This document shows positions 1 through 9,055 of a stretch of 64,000 nucleotides of DNA, piece by piece. The DNA comes from Streptomyces sp. NBC_00271 (GTDB taxonomy: Bacteria > Actinomycetota > Actinomycetes > Streptomycetales > Streptomycetaceae). The stretch's first letter is position 1. Every line of letters begins with the position of its first letter. Below the pieces are notes generated by a model. That model saw only the letters and a program-made list of their open reading frames with translations, was not told the DNA's origin and made no database searches. Both the position numbers and the translations under genes were made by a program. The stretch spans positions 1,736,001 to 1,800,000 of the forward strand of contig NZ_CP108070.1 of the NCBI RefSeq assembly GCF_036178845.1, given 5' to 3'.

Positions 1-284
1 CACGGGTACTGCCGTCCGCCGCCGTTCGGCTGGTTGAAGACGGAGTACCCACCGGACAGGGTGATGCCGCTGCGGTCGTCGAAGCCGCGGACGCCCTTGA
101 GGCGGCCGAAGTAGTGGTCGAAGCTGCGGTTCTCCTGCATGAGGACGACGACGTGCCGTACGTCCGAGATGGTGCCGGTCGTCGCGCCGACGGCCGCCGC
201 CGGGCGCGAGCCGACGCCCAGCGCGGCGCCCGCCGCCACGGATGCGCCGAGTCCCACGAAGCCTCTTCGGCTGATCGGTGTCAT
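1..284 (-). CDS. Phospholipase C-type phosphoesterase, N-terminal part (Tat-exported)
   Basis: The first 94 codons are present; the rest lies beyond the left edge. The ATG at 284 follows GGAGGAGG. The protein opens with a twin-arginine signal (SRRGFVGLG, residues 5-13) and an Ala-rich h-region ending near AAA. The mature start contains VVVLMQENRSFDHYFG (about residues 45-60), the metal-binding start of the bacterial phospholipase C/acid phosphatase family (alkaline-phosphatase fold). Members are exported folded and hydrolyse phospholipids such as phosphatidylcholine. Family assignment is firm from the QENRSFDHYFG motif; the exact substrate cannot be told from this fragment. Confidence 0.85.
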   Translation of the reverse strand, partial: MTPISRRGFVGLGASVAAGAALGVGSRPAAAVGATTGTISDVRHVVVLMQENRSFDHYFGRLKGVRGFDDRSGITLSGGYSVFNQPNGGGRQYP

Positions 285-730
285 TCGCCCGCCTCCTCCT
301 CACCGGAGTGCCCCTGCGGCACACCGCGCGACAGCGTGCACGCGGCAATCGCCAAGGGTCATACCGATGCGGTGAGGGACGAATGAACAGCGGCCGAACG
401 CCGCCGCCTTTCGTCCGTTCACTGCGAACGTGGGCCCCTCGTTCCCCGACATGGGCACGCCACGTACATATGACCGTCGAACAAAGAAATGAAGGAGAGT
501 CCCGGCCACCCCTGGACCCCCTCAAGTCACGTACGCTTTCTACGACTTGGGCGCGCGACCCGCGTACCGAATCGATGCCGGTCGACCCGTCCGTCTGGAC
601 TGAGGCATATGCCAGAAGCACCACCGGATCGTGTGTTGCCAAATCCCTTACAGGGCGTCGCGGGCTGTGCAACAGTCGTAACGGTCCTTCCGCCCAGCCT
701 TGGTCGTACCGTCCCCCATCGGAGTGCGTC
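285..730. other. Divergent intergenic region, no gene recognised
   Basis: This 446-nt gap separates the leftward phosphoesterase start from the rightward SpoIIE phosphatase start, so it should hold both promoters. It is less GC-rich than the flanking genes. An open frame runs through it in phase with the phosphatase, but it has no family-like sequence and no ribosome binding site, so I treat it as non-coding. I could not assign a convincing -35/-10 pair. Confidence 0.5.
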
Positions 731-2161
731 ATGCCGTCCCATCTCTCTGCGGACCGCCCAGCCGCCCAGCCGCCCCCACGCGGCTCGGTCGACGCGCTCA
801 TTTCGCAGACGCGACGGTTGCGCGGCGAGGTGGACGCCGTACGGCGGGACGCCCCCTTCGACGGCACGGACCCCCAAGGACGCTGGCAGCGCGCGCTGTG
901 CGATCTGGCGGTGCACCAACTCGACGATCTGGACGAGCACTTGGCACAGTTGCGGGACGGACCCCCGCCGGTGCCCGCGGAGCCGGCCGGCGCGCCCGCC
1001 GCACCGGCCGTGTCGGCCGCGCCCCGGCGCGGCTCGCTGCTCAGCCGGGTGGGCAGCGCCGAGTGGAACCTGCTCACGGACGAGGCCAGTTGGTCCGGAG
1101 AGCTCTACGACATCCTGGGCCGCGACCCCGCCGCTCCCCCGCTCACCCTCGACGAACTGCCGTCGCTGATGCTCGACGAGGACCGGCCGATGCTGACGGC
1201 GATGGTCACCGACTGCCTCATCGACGCGAAGCCCATCGACGGCGAGTTCCGCATCGTGCGCCCCGACGGCGGGGTACGGACCGTGCACATGATGGGCGAG
1301 CCCGTGCTCGACACCGACGGCAGCACCGCCGCGATGTGGGCCGTGCTGCGCGACGTCAGCGAACTGCGCCGCAGCCAGCGGACGGTGAGCGAGAGCCGTG
1401 AGTCGCTTCAGCTGCACCGGCACCACGCGCAGAGCGAGCGCCGGCTCGCGGTCCAGCTGCAGGAGGCCGTACTGCCGCCCTGGCGCGGCTCCCTGCGGTT
1501 CCCACAGCGCGGCCCCGAGGCCCTGGACCTCGCCGCCCGCCATCTGCCCTCCTCGAACAACGCGCTGATCGGCGGCAACTGGTACGACGCGATGGAACTG
1601 CCCGACGGAGCGACGCTGTTGAGCGTCGGTGACCTCACCGGGCAGGGCGTCACCGTCGCCTCGGGCATGGCGATGCTGCTCGGTGCCCTGCGCGGCATGG
1701 CCGTCGCGGGCACCCGGCCCGGGCAACTCATGTCCTGGCTCAACCAGTTGCTGGACGCCTCGGTGCAGCCGTCCCTCGGCAGCGCCGTCTGCTGCCGCTA
1801 CCGGCCCGAGACCCGTACGCTCACCTGGGCGCAGGCAGGACACCCCGCCCCGCTGCTGTTCCGCAACGGGACGGGGCGCATGCTGGCCGCGCCGGAGGGC
1901 GTGCTGCTCGGGGCGACCTCTGGGGCCGTCTACGGGCAGGCCGAAGAGACCCTCGAAGACGGCGACCTGCTGCTTCTGCACACCGACGGACTGGTCCCCG
2001 GGCACTATGGAGCGGAGGCCGTCCAGAGGCTGCTCGACCTGGCCCCGCGCTTTCGCGGAGCCCGCACGGCCCAGGACTGTGTACGGACGGTTGTCGAGGA
2101 ATTCGGCGAGAGTGAGCGCGAGGACGACGCCTGCGTGCTCATCGCCAGGATCGGCTCATAG
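731..2161 (+). CDS. PAS-domain PP2C/SpoIIE serine phosphatase
   Basis: This 476-residue cytosolic signalling protein starts at ATG 731 behind GGAG with 6-nt spacing; the open frame extends upstream, but that part looks non-coding. Residues 1-100 are helical and Pro/Ala-rich. Residues about 105-220 form a PAS fold (WSGELYDILG, then EFRIVRPDGGVRTVH). A short coiled linker leads to a SpoIIE-type PP2C domain (about 260-475) with LIGGNWYDAMELPDG, DLTGQGVTVASGMA, GHPAPLLF and LLHTDGLVPG. Such proteins dephosphorylate anti-anti-sigma factors of the SpoIIAA/RsbV type in response to a signal sensed by PAS. No anti-sigma partner lies nearby, so the target is unknown. The next gene is convergent. Confidence 0.9.
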   Translation: MPSHLSADRPAAQPPPRGSVDALISQTRRLRGEVDAVRRDAPFDGTDPQGRWQRALCDLAVHQLDDLDEHLAQLRDGPPPVPAEPAGAPAAPAVSAAPRRGSLLSRVGSAEWNLLTDEASWSGELYDILGRDPAAPPLTLDELPSLMLDEDRPMLTAMVTDCLIDAKPIDGEFRIVRPDGGVRTVHMMGEPVLDTDGSTAAMWAVLRDVSELRRSQRTVSESRESLQLHRHHAQSERRLAVQLQEAVLPPWRGSLRFPQRGPEALDLAARHLPSSNNALIGGNWYDAMELPDGATLLSVGDLTGQGVTVASGMAMLLGALRGMAVAGTRPGQLMSWLNQLLDASVQPSLGSAVCCRYRPETRTLTWAQAGHPAPLLFRNGTGRMLAAPEGVLLGATSGAVYGQAEETLEDGDLLLLHTDGLVPGHYGAEAVQRLLDLAPRFRGARTAQDCVRTVVEEFGESEREDDACVLIARIGS

Positions 2162-2221
2162 ACCTCGCCGAGATCGACTCACAGACCCGACCTGGCACGA
2201 CCCGACCCGGAACCCTTTCCG

Positions 2222-2252
2222 CACACAGGCAAGGAGTGTTCATGCCTGTGTG
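2222..2252. terminator. Hairpin between convergent genes
   Basis: The arms CACACAGGCA (2222-2231) and TGCCTGTGTG (2243-2252) form a perfect 10-bp stem with an 11-nt loop. It lies 60 nt after the phosphatase stop and overlaps the stop codon of the opposing nsdB-like gene. A bidirectional terminator is plausible, though there is no T-tract, as is usual in Streptomyces. Confidence 0.5.
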
Positions 2253-3742
2253 GTGGTGCCCCCGCGCTTCGGCCTGAGCGAGCTCTTGGGGAGGGCGAGT
2301 TGGATCTCCTCACGCAGTTCGTGGATCTTCGGAAAGCCGGAGTACTCGGCGGTGAGCCGGTACATCTCCCGCAGTCGGTCCCAGGTGCGGTGGGAGGAGT
2401 TCGCTCCCATCGACACCAGGGCCAGCCGGGCATAGCGGTCCGCCTGCTCGGGGTCGTCCGCGATGAAGCACGCCGAGGCCAGCGACAGCCAGTCGAAGAT
2501 CTGTGACCGCTGCCGCCCGTTCTCCCGCAGATGCAACGCTGCCTTCGCGTGGCGCTGCGCCGTGGTCGCCGCGGCCGGATCGTGCTCCGCGAGCGTCCGG
2601 TAGGCCAGGGCCTGCATGCCGTGCATGTCCGCCTCGTCGAACATCTGCATCCAGCTCGGCGGTGGCACATCACCCTTGTCGGAGACGAAGAGGTCCTCCG
2701 CCTCTCCCAGGGTGCGCCGCATGGCCTGGCCCTTGCCCATCGACGCCTGAGCCCAGGCCTCGATCGTGCAGAGCATGGCGCGGGTGCGCGGCAACATCTC
2801 GGAACCCGAGCCCGACTTGGCGAGCTTCATCAGGTCCAGGGCGTCGTCGGGCCGGCCCAGGTGCACCATCTGACGGGCGGCGCGGGAGAGCGCCTCCCCG
2901 GCGCGCGGCCGGTCGCCGCCTTCTCTGGCCGCGTGCGCGGCGATGACGAAGTACTTCTGGGCCGTGGGCTCCAGGCCGACGTCGTGCGACATCCAGCCCG
3001 CGAGGACGGCGAGATTGGCGGCGACGCCCCACAGGCGGCGCTGCAGATGGTCAGGGTGTCGGTAGGAGAGCATGCCTCCCACTTCGTTGAGCTGGCCCAC
3101 CACGGCCTTGCGTTGCAACCCGCCGCCGCGGGCCGCGTCCCAGGCCCGGAACACCTCGACCGAGCGCTCCAGTTCCTCGATCTCCTGCGACCCGATGGGG
3201 GCGGCCTCGTAACGGTCGAACCCAGCGGGGTCGGCGTGCAGGGGATTGTCGACTACAGGGGCGTCGGCCACGAGGGCCGGATCGGTGTGGAGCCAGTCGT
3301 GCATGGCACTGCTGAGTGCGGATCCCGCGGCGAGCGCGGCACCCGCGCCCACCAAGCCGCGTCGGTTGAGCATGAGGTCCATTCCCGTGAATTCGGTGAG
3401 GACCGCAGCGGTTCGCTCGGGCGCCCACGGCACACCGTCGGGATGTTCCACATTCCCGCCGCCCGGCCGTTTCCCCACACGCCCGTGCCGCACCAGACCG
3501 AGGTCCTCAATGGTCACGACACGGCCGAGACGCTCGGTGAAAAGAGCCGCCAGCACTCGCGGAACCGGATCGCGCGGGATCTCTCCCATGTCGATCCAAC
3601 GCCGCACCCGTGAGGTGTCGGTCGCCAGCTGGGGGTGACCCATGGCCGCCGCCTGCTTGTTGACCAGCCTCGCGAGTTCGCCCTTGGACCAGCCGGCCAG
3701 GCCGAACAGATCCGACAGACGAGTGTTGGGTTGTCCGTTCAC
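2240..3742 (-). CDS. nsdB: NsdA/NsdB-type developmental and antibiotic regulator
   Basis: A 500-residue protein with GTG start at 3742. The start fits the conserved family opening NGQPNTRLSDLFGLAGWSKG, and the frame upstream is unlike the family. Residues 5-110 contain a helix-turn-helix-like segment with TDTSRVRRWIDMGEIPRDPV. A short Gly/Ala segment follows, then helical TPR-like repeats across roughly residues 200-480. In S. coelicolor, NsdA and NsdB are negative regulators whose loss raises actinorhodin production and affects sporulation; the biochemical mechanism is poorly known. Here it is monocistronic with about 230 nt of upstream DNA. Assignment to nsdB rather than nsdA rests on memory of the family and is the uncertain part. 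Confidence 0.8.
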   Translation of the reverse strand: MNGQPNTRLSDLFGLAGWSKGELARLVNKQAAAMGHPQLATDTSRVRRWIDMGEIPRDPVPRVLAALFTERLGRVVTIEDLGLVRHGRVGKRPGGGNVEHPDGVPWAPERTAAVLTEFTGMDLMLNRRGLVGAGAALAAGSALSSAMHDWLHTDPALVADAPVVDNPLHADPAGFDRYEAAPIGSQEIEELERSVEVFRAWDAARGGGLQRKAVVGQLNEVGGMLSYRHPDHLQRRLWGVAANLAVLAGWMSHDVGLEPTAQKYFVIAAHAAREGGDRPRAGEALSRAARQMVHLGRPDDALDLMKLAKSGSGSEMLPRTRAMLCTIEAWAQASMGKGQAMRRTLGEAEDLFVSDKGDVPPPSWMQMFDEADMHGMQALAYRTLAEHDPAAATTAQRHAKAALHLRENGRQRSQIFDWLSLASACFIADDPEQADRYARLALVSMGANSSHRTWDRLREMYRLTAEYSGFPKIHELREEIQLALPKSSLRPKRGGTTTQA

Positions 3743-3975
3743 GTCAAGCCCCCAGGTTCTCGGCTGAGTTGACAGTAACCCTCTGTCAGTTGCTGAGCGA
3801 CTATTCGCCAGGGTTCGCCAGGGTGCGCCAGATGGTCTGCCACTGGGCATCCGGTGTCAGGTAGGAAAGCGCCACCCCGACCCGGTTGCCGAGGGACATT
3901 CCCCCAGGGTGTACCAGGGCGGCCGGGGCGGGTAGCGCGGCAACTTGCAGGCACACGAAGGGATCTGTTTCGCCC

Positions 3976-5121
3976 ATGTACACAGCATCGTCCTCCGTGT
4001 CCGCTCCGCCCCGGTCGCTTCACCCCCGCCCGGCGGCGGCGGGCAGCGGCCCCTACCTCGACCCCGCTCGACCGGCGGCCCCCGTGCTCGGCGCCGGCAG
4101 GACGCGGCGCGTTCCGGGGCTCGGCACCCAACCGCTCAGCGGGAGACTCGACTTGTCCGGCCCCCAGGGCGCGCAGCTGCGCACGGCGATCGCGTCGGTG
4201 CACCGGATCTGTCCGGAGTTCGCTCCGGTCCAGGTACTGCGCCGCAGCGGGCGCTCCGTGCTCCTCGTCGGCACGACGGGGCGCAGCACGGCAGTCGCCA
4301 AGTGTTTACTGGACCACTCCCCGATCTGGTCGGAGCGGATCAGGCACGAAATAGCGGCATACCGGTCGTTCGTGCGGCATCGGCCGCCGGTCCGGGTGCC
4401 CCGGCTGATCGCGGCGGACCCGGACAACTGCACCCTCGTGATCGAGCGGATGCCGGGACGGGTGGCCGCGCTGCAGCGGCACCCGGCGGAGGCGCCGCCC
4501 CGCGCGGACATCCGGGCGGCACTGGGTGCGATCTGTCGGCTGAACGCGTGGCGGCCGCCGGCGGGGACGTTCGACGCCCCGCTGGACTACGCGGAGCGGA
4601 TCTCCCGTTTCCATGAGCTGGGTCTGCTCACGGACCGGGACATGGGCGATCTGCAGAAGCTGGTGCACGGCATCGCGCACTCGGCGGGCCAGCAGGGCAT
4701 GGGCCAGTTCTGTCACGGGGACGCGTTGCTGTCGAACATCCTGCTCTCACCGGCCGGTCCCGTACTGGTGGACTGGGAGCACGCGGGCTGGTACCTGCCG
4801 GGCTACGACCTGGCGACGCTGTGGGCGGTCCTCGGTGACGCTCCCGTGGCGCGCCGTCAGATCAGTCAGCTCGCGCAGTCCGCCGGTCCCGCGGCGCGTG
4901 ACGCCTTCCTGGTGAACCTGATGCTCGTACTGACCCGGGAGATCCGTACGTACGAGACGGCCGTGCAGCGTTCGATGCACGACTCGACCCCGGCGGCACC
5001 GGGACCGGCCCATCCGGGTGCTGCGCCGTCCGGCGAGGAACAGCGGCTGCTGCTGCGGCGGCTGCACGACGACTGCCAGATGGCCCGTCGGGCCGTTCGA
5101 GCGGCGGTCGGCACTCGTTGA
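3976..5121 (+). CDS. Aminoglycoside phosphotransferase-family kinase (TTA codon)
   Basis: A 381-residue cytosolic protein of the APH/choline-kinase fold. ATG 3976 is chosen because the upstream frame has no family features and GAAGGGA lies just ahead. The catalytic loop [10 protein letters not shown] (about residues 247-256) gives the Brenner HxDxxxxN signature, and [10 protein letters not shown] (about 261-270) supplies the metal-binding Asp. The N-terminal lobe has [11 protein letters not shown]. Codon 111 is TTA (4306-4308), so translation probably depends on the bldA leucyl-tRNA and hence on developmental stage. The substrate is unknown: members phosphorylate antibiotics, sugars, choline or small metabolites. 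No resistance or biosynthesis genes adjoin it. A strong terminator follows. Confidence 0.82.
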   Translation: MYTASSSVSAPPRSLHPRPAAAGSGPYLDPARPAAPVLGAGRTRRVPGLGTQPLSGRLDLSGPQGAQLRTAIASVHRICPEFAPVQVLRRSGRSVLLVGTTGRSTAVAKCLLDHSPIWSERIRHEIAAYRSFVRHRPPVRVPRLIAADPDNCTLVIERMPGRVAALQRHPAEAPPRADIRAALGAICRLNAWRPPAGTFDAPLDYAERISRFHELGLLTDRDMGDLQKLVHGIAHSAGQQGMGQFCHGDALLSNILLSPAGPVLVDWEHAGWYLPGYDLATLWAVLGDAPVARRQISQLAQSAGPAARDAFLVNLMLVLTREIRTYETAVQRSMHDSTPAAPGPAHPGAAPSGEEQRLLLRRLHDDCQMARRAVRAAVGTR

Positions 5122-5125
5122 CGGG

Positions 5126-5175
5126 GACGAAGGCCCGCGGTGCGCCTGAACGGCGGCGCGCCGCGGGCCTTCGTC
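5126..5175 (+). terminator. Strong terminator hairpin after phosphotransferase gene
   Basis: A 21-bp stem (5126-5146 with 5155-5175) has a single G-T wobble and an 8-nt loop. It begins 5 nt after the stop codon. The stem starts GACGAAGGCCCGCGG and its partner ends CCTTCGTC. No T-tract follows, which is common for Streptomyces terminators. Confidence 0.8.
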
Positions 5176-5365
5176 GTGCGGGACCTGCCGTGCGGCACCG
5201 ATGTACGGCGAGCGGCTCTTCCCCCGTCGGTATCTCTCCCCCGGGCATCTTCACCCGTTCGCGCCAGGGGTCCACTCCACTGACGCCTTGCAGGCCGTCC
5301 CGCTGCCGCCACGAAAACCCGTTCGTCCCGTCTTGACAAGGGAAATCGCCTGTTCCTGGGCAAGA

Positions 5366-5394
5366 TTGACGGATCGTCGGAGAGCCGATACCAC
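5366..5394 (+). promoter_or_regulatory. Possible promoter of the amidase gene
   Basis: TTGACG (5366-5371), a 17-bp spacer and TACCAC (5389-5394) lie 57 nt before the TTG start. The -35 is good and the -10 only moderate. A second TTGACA at 5334-5339 lacks a clear -10. This is motif matching only. Confidence 0.35.
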
Positions 5395-5450
5395 TGACCC
5401 ACGATCGGCCCCGCACGCCCCACCGCGCTCGACCGTCCCAGGAGGCTGCA

Positions 5451-7430
5451 TTGCGAGGATCTCTCATCGACCCCGAGGCCACTGCCGGGCACAGACGCGC
5501 GCGCCGCACCGCGGGCGCCGTCGCCTCGGCGGCGCTGTTGTTGCCGCTGCTCGGCGCGGCCCCGTCGAGCAGCAACGCGCAGGCGTCCTCCGCGGAGCTC
5601 CAGCAGGCCTTCGCCGACGCTGCCACCGAGTACCACGTGCCGCTGAGCGTCCTGCTCGGCGTCTCCTACCTCCAGTCCCGCTGGGACGCGCACGAGGGCG
5701 CGTCGAGCGTCAGCGGCGGCTACGGCCCCATGCACCTCACCGACGCGCGGACGGCGATCGCGAAGGCCCCGCACCACAGCGAGGGCACGGAGGACGCCCG
5801 TGGCGACAGCTCGCGCCCGCCCCTGCTGCCCACCACCCAGGTGCCACAGGACTCCCAACTCCCCGACCGGCTGAAGACGTTGCCGAAGGCGGCCCGGCTC
5901 ACCGGCCTGCCCGAGGAGCGGCTGCGTATCGACGCCGCCGCGAACGTGGCGGGCGGGGCCGCGCTCCTCGCCGCCGAGCAGAAGGACCTCGGCGAGCCGC
6001 TGAGTGACGACGCGGCCGACTGGTACGGCGCGGTGGCACGCTTCTCCGGCGCGGACGACACCGCGACCGCGGCGACCTACGCCAATGACGTCTACGAGGT
6101 GATCCGCCAGGGCGAGGAGCGCACCACGGACGCCGGTCAGCAGGTCGTGCTCACCGCCCGGCCCGGACTGAGCCCCGACACCGCGCAGCTGCGGCGGGCC
6201 GGGCTGCGTACCGTCTCCGCCGCGAACACCGAGTGCCCCACGTCCGTGTCCTGCGAGTGGATCCCAGCTCCGTACACCGAGTTCGGCGGCAGTGACTACG
6301 GGAACCACGACCTCGGTGACCGGCCCGCGTCGCAGAGCATCAAGTACATCGTCATCCATGACACGGAGGGCACCTGGGACGGCTCTCTGAAGCTGGTCCA
6401 GGACCCGGCCTACGTGTCGTGGAACTACACCCTGCGCTCGACCGACGGTCACATCGCCCAGCATGTGAAGGCGAAGGACGTGGCCTGGCACGCGGGGAAC
6501 TGGTACATCAACGCCAAGTCGATCGGCCTGGAACACGAGGGATTCCTCGCCTCGCCGGACGCCTGGTACACGGAGGCGATGTACCGCGCCTCGGCGCGGC
6601 TGGTGAACTACCTCGCCGACAAGTACCGCGTTCCGCTGGACCGCCAGCACATCCTGGGCCACGAGAACGTGCCCGGTCCGACCACGTCGACCATCCCCGG
6701 CATGCACACGGACCCGGGCCCGTACTGGGACTGGCAGCACTACTTCACCCTGCTCGGCCACCCCTTCAAGCCTGCGACGAAGACGAGCGGCGGTCTGGTC
6801 ACCGTGCTGCCGGACTTCGCGCAGAACCAACCCCGGTACACGGGCTGTGTCACCAGCGGCGAGACCTGCGCGGCGCACGGTTCCAGCGAGGTGCGGCTCT
6901 ACTCCCGGGCGGACGAGACCTCGCCCCTGATCAAGGACATCGGGCTGCGTCCCAACGGCAACGACTCGACGATCGACGTGAACGACGTGGGTTCCCGGGT
7001 CTCCACCGGACAGCGGTACGCGGTCGCGGACCGTGCCGGCGACTGGACGGCGATCTGGTACCTGGGCCAGAAGGCCTGGTTCAAGAACCCGCAGAGTCGG
7101 CCGACGGCCGTGAACGCCTCGGGTCAGGTCGTGACCCCCAAGGCCGGCGTCACGGCGATCCCCGTGTACGGGCGTGCCTACCCGGAGGCGGCGGCGTACC
7201 CCGCGGGCGTGCCCGTCCAGGCCGTCTCGCCGCTGCCGTACAAGATCCCGGCAGGCCAGAAGTACGCGGTCGGCGACAAGGTGCCGGGCGAGTACTTCTA
7301 CGCGCCGACGTTCGACACGGCCCCGCACAAGGTCGTGATCGGCAAGGACATGTACTACGAGATCCAGTTCGGCCACCGGGTGGCGTTCGTGCGGGCGGCG
7401 GACGTGAACCTGACGCGCTCGCACGCATAG
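5451..7430 (+). CDS. Secreted N-acetylmuramoyl-L-alanine amidase with transglycosylase-like N-domain
   Basis: A 659-residue exported cell-wall hydrolase. The TTG at 5451 is chosen because GGAGG sits 5 nt upstream and the signal peptide (charged residues, then AVASAALLLPLLGAA) follows directly. Residues about 45-210 resemble a lysozyme/SLT fold (VPLSVLLGVSYLQSRW, YGPMHLTD) but lack the usual catalytic Glu. Residues about 290-430 are an amidase_2/PGRP domain with zinc ligands visible as IVIHDTEG (His near 303), ILGHENVPG (His) and MHTDPGPYWDW (Asp). An SH3-like segment follows (about 480-550). It should cleave the MurNAc-L-Ala bond of peptidoglycan outside the membrane. It stands alone between terminators. 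Confidence 0.88.
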   Translation: MRGSLIDPEATAGHRRARRTAGAVASAALLLPLLGAAPSSSNAQASSAELQQAFADAATEYHVPLSVLLGVSYLQSRWDAHEGASSVSGGYGPMHLTDARTAIAKAPHHSEGTEDARGDSSRPPLLPTTQVPQDSQLPDRLKTLPKAARLTGLPEERLRIDAAANVAGGAALLAAEQKDLGEPLSDDAADWYGAVARFSGADDTATAATYANDVYEVIRQGEERTTDAGQQVVLTARPGLSPDTAQLRRAGLRTVSAANTECPTSVSCEWIPAPYTEFGGSDYGNHDLGDRPASQSIKYIVIHDTEGTWDGSLKLVQDPAYVSWNYTLRSTDGHIAQHVKAKDVAWHAGNWYINAKSIGLEHEGFLASPDAWYTEAMYRASARLVNYLADKYRVPLDRQHILGHENVPGPTTSTIPGMHTDPGPYWDWQHYFTLLGHPFKPATKTSGGLVTVLPDFAQNQPRYTGCVTSGETCAAHGSSEVRLYSRADETSPLIKDIGLRPNGNDSTIDVNDVGSRVSTGQRYAVADRAGDWTAIWYLGQKAWFKNPQSRPTAVNASGQVVTPKAGVTAIPVYGRAYPEAAAYPAGVPVQAVSPLPYKIPAGQKYAVGDKVPGEYFYAPTFDTAPHKVVIGKDMYYEIQFGHRVAFVRAADVNLTRSHA

Positions 7431-7436
7431 GAGCCG

Positions 7437-7482
7437 GGCAGCGGGGGCCGGGGCCGCGGACAGCGTCCCGGCCCCGGCTGCC
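7437..7482. terminator. Bidirectional terminator hairpin
   Basis: A 16-bp stem (7437-7452 with 7467-7482, one mismatch) has a 14-nt loop. It lies between the stop of the amidase gene (+) and the stop of the small gene ending at 7492 (-), an ideal position for a shared terminator. Confidence 0.7.
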
Positions 7483-7491
7483 GTACCGTCG

Positions 7492-7857
7492 TCACTCCGA
7501 CCAGTCGAGCTGGTGTTCTGGCACCCCGAAGGTCCAGCCCACCGCCCGCGCCTCGGCCCGGGCCGCGCGGTCGCCCCGCGCATAACGCAGAACGCGCCCC
7601 GGGAACACCACGAACGTCTCGTCGGCGGACCGCAGATCCGCGTACCAGCCGGGCTGGTCCAAGGCCCCCGAAATCGCCTCCGCGACCTCCGCCGCGCGTG
7701 CCGCCGCCACGCTGAACTCGATGACCGTCCAGACGTCCGGCTGCCCCGCCCCGACGTTCTGCGGACGGAACCGATAGATCTCCCGGGCCTCTATCCGCAG
7801 GTCCTTCAGATGGGTGCCGACCTTCAGGCTTTCCACGATGAGTGAACCGTCGGTCAT
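7492..7857 (-). CDS. Hypothetical protein, 121 aa
   Basis: ATG 7857 follows AGGAG with 5-nt spacing, and codon bias is typical of the host. The sequence shows no signal peptide, membrane segment or cysteines. It contains alternating beta-like and helical stretches (MTDGSLIVESLKVG; VWTVIEFSVAAARAAEVAEA; WYADLRSADETFVVFPGRVL). It reads as a small soluble alpha/beta protein of a type common in Streptomyces, but I do not recognise a family with known function. The next gene on the same strand starts 1 kb away behind its own ribosome binding site, so it is probably monocistronic. Confidence 0.7.
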   Translation of the reverse strand: MTDGSLIVESLKVGTHLKDLRIEAREIYRFRPQNVGAGQPDVWTVIEFSVAAARAAEVAEAISGALDQPGWYADLRSADETFVVFPGRVLRYARGDRAARAEARAVGWTFGVPEHQLDWSE

Positions 7858-7915
7858 GGGGACTCCTATCGGTGGCGGGCGTACTGCCCGGAGACGGGCG
7901 CCGGGCCCATCTCCG

Positions 7916-8920
7916 CTACACCCAGTCCCGGCGAGCGGCCTGCCAGGCCAGTTGCATACGGGTGGCCGCCCCGGCGAACGTCATCAGTTGCTGGATATGA
8001 CGTTGGACCGTACGCCTGCTCAGGCCCAGTTGCGAAGCGATCGCCTTGTCCGTGACGCCTGCGACGAGCAGGGAGAGCAGCCGCCGGTCCGTGGTGGAGA
8101 GGGAGTCGGCGTCGGATGTCCCGTCAGTGCCGCTGACCGTTCCGGTGTCGTCGACGTGCAGGGGGACGGCGTCGTCCCAGTAGCGTTCGAAGAGTGCGAT
8201 GAGCGCGGCGAGGAGGCTGCTGTCGCGCACCAGGGCCGCGGTGGGTTCCTCGGGGCTGCCTTGCGGACCACCGGGTACGAGGGGGCAGATGGCGATGGCA
8301 CGGTCGGACACGGCGAGCCGCAGGGGCAGATGGGGTACCGCGCGGGCGACTTCACCCGCCCGTACGCCCTCGATAACGTTGTCCACGGCTCCCTCGTCGT
8401 CGAAGAACGCCTTCTCGTAGAGGACCCGATAGCGCACCCCGCGGGCCAGGGCGTCGAACTCCGCCTCGTTGCTGCCCGATGGCATGGCGACGTACTGGGC
8501 CTTGCAGAACCACAGCATCTCGTCCTGGGTGTCCGCCTGGATGCGGCGGAGGTGCTGGCGCAGCGCGTCCGCCCCGGTGATCACCTCGATGAGTTCGCCT
8601 GCGTCGCGCCGGCGCATGGTGTTCCGGTAGGTCGCCAGGAGGGCGGTGGCCGTGGCGCGGGCCTGGTCGAGGGCGTCGGCGTTGCGTTTGAGCCGGGGCA
8701 TGAGGGCCACATCGGGTGGTGTGGCCCGGTAGAGCCGTGGTGATCCGTCGGTGTGACTGGCCAGTCCCCTGGCCGTGAGCGCCTCGAGGATCTGTGCGGC
8801 GTCCGCGGTGGTGGCACCCGAGCGGATCGCGAATTCGCCCGCCGAGGCGTTGCTCATCGTCACCAGGATCCGGTAGGCGGACTCCTCGGCATCGGTGACC
8901 CCGGCGGCTTCCAGTGTCAC
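7916..8920 (-). CDS. TrmB/LuxR-type transcriptional regulator
   Basis: A 334-residue regulator. GTG 8920 is chosen for the AAGGAGA ribosome binding site 5 nt upstream. The N-terminal 80 residues form a TrmB-like winged helix (EESAYRILVTMSNASAGEFA). A phospholipase-D-like central part follows (ALRQHLRRIQADTQDEMLWF). The C-terminal 65 residues are a LuxR/GerE helix-turn-helix (TDKAIASQLGLSRRTVQRHI). It resembles the single-component TrmB-LuxR regulators widespread in Streptomyces, with no receiver domain. It lies directly downstream of the large subtilisin-like protease on the same strand but behind a terminator-like hairpin, so co-regulation rather than strict co-transcription is likely. The signal is unknown. 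Confidence 0.85.
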   Translation of the reverse strand: MTLEAAGVTDAEESAYRILVTMSNASAGEFAIRSGATTADAAQILEALTARGLASHTDGSPRLYRATPPDVALMPRLKRNADALDQARATATALLATYRNTMRRRDAGELIEVITGADALRQHLRRIQADTQDEMLWFCKAQYVAMPSGSNEAEFDALARGVRYRVLYEKAFFDDEGAVDNVIEGVRAGEVARAVPHLPLRLAVSDRAIAICPLVPGGPQGSPEEPTAALVRDSSLLAALIALFERYWDDAVPLHVDDTGTVSGTDGTSDADSLSTTDRRLLSLLVAGVTDKAIASQLGLSRRTVQRHIQQLMTFAGAATRMQLAWQAARRDWV

Positions 8921-8984
8921 GGCGCTCTCCTTGGTCCCACCCCGTCCAACGGTTGCACACCGTACTGCATCCGTGTGGACGGGC

Positions 8985-9023
8985 GGCGGGTGCACGGCCG
9001 CGTCGCTCCGCCGTGCACCCGCC
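8985..9023 (-). terminator. Terminator hairpin after the subtilase gene
   Basis: GGCGGGTGCACGGC (8985-8998) pairs perfectly with GCCGTGCACCCGCC (9010-9023), a 14-bp stem with an 11-nt loop. It lies 33 nt downstream of the protease stop and ahead of the regulator start. Confidence 0.7.
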
Positions 9024-9055
9024 TTGCGCGCTGTGCTCGCTGTGCGCAGCGGTGT

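Noticed and set aside
527..2005. A 492-codon minus-strand frame opposite the SpoIIE phosphatase
   Set aside because: It has low-complexity composition and no start signal; the plus strand encodes clear PAS and PP2C motifs.
4866..7583. A 905-codon open frame on the minus strand antisense to the amidase gene
   Set aside because: Third-position GC makes long antisense frames common in Streptomyces. The plus-strand amidase has a signal peptide, family motifs and a ribosome binding site, while the antisense product is Arg/Gly/Val-rich with no domain.
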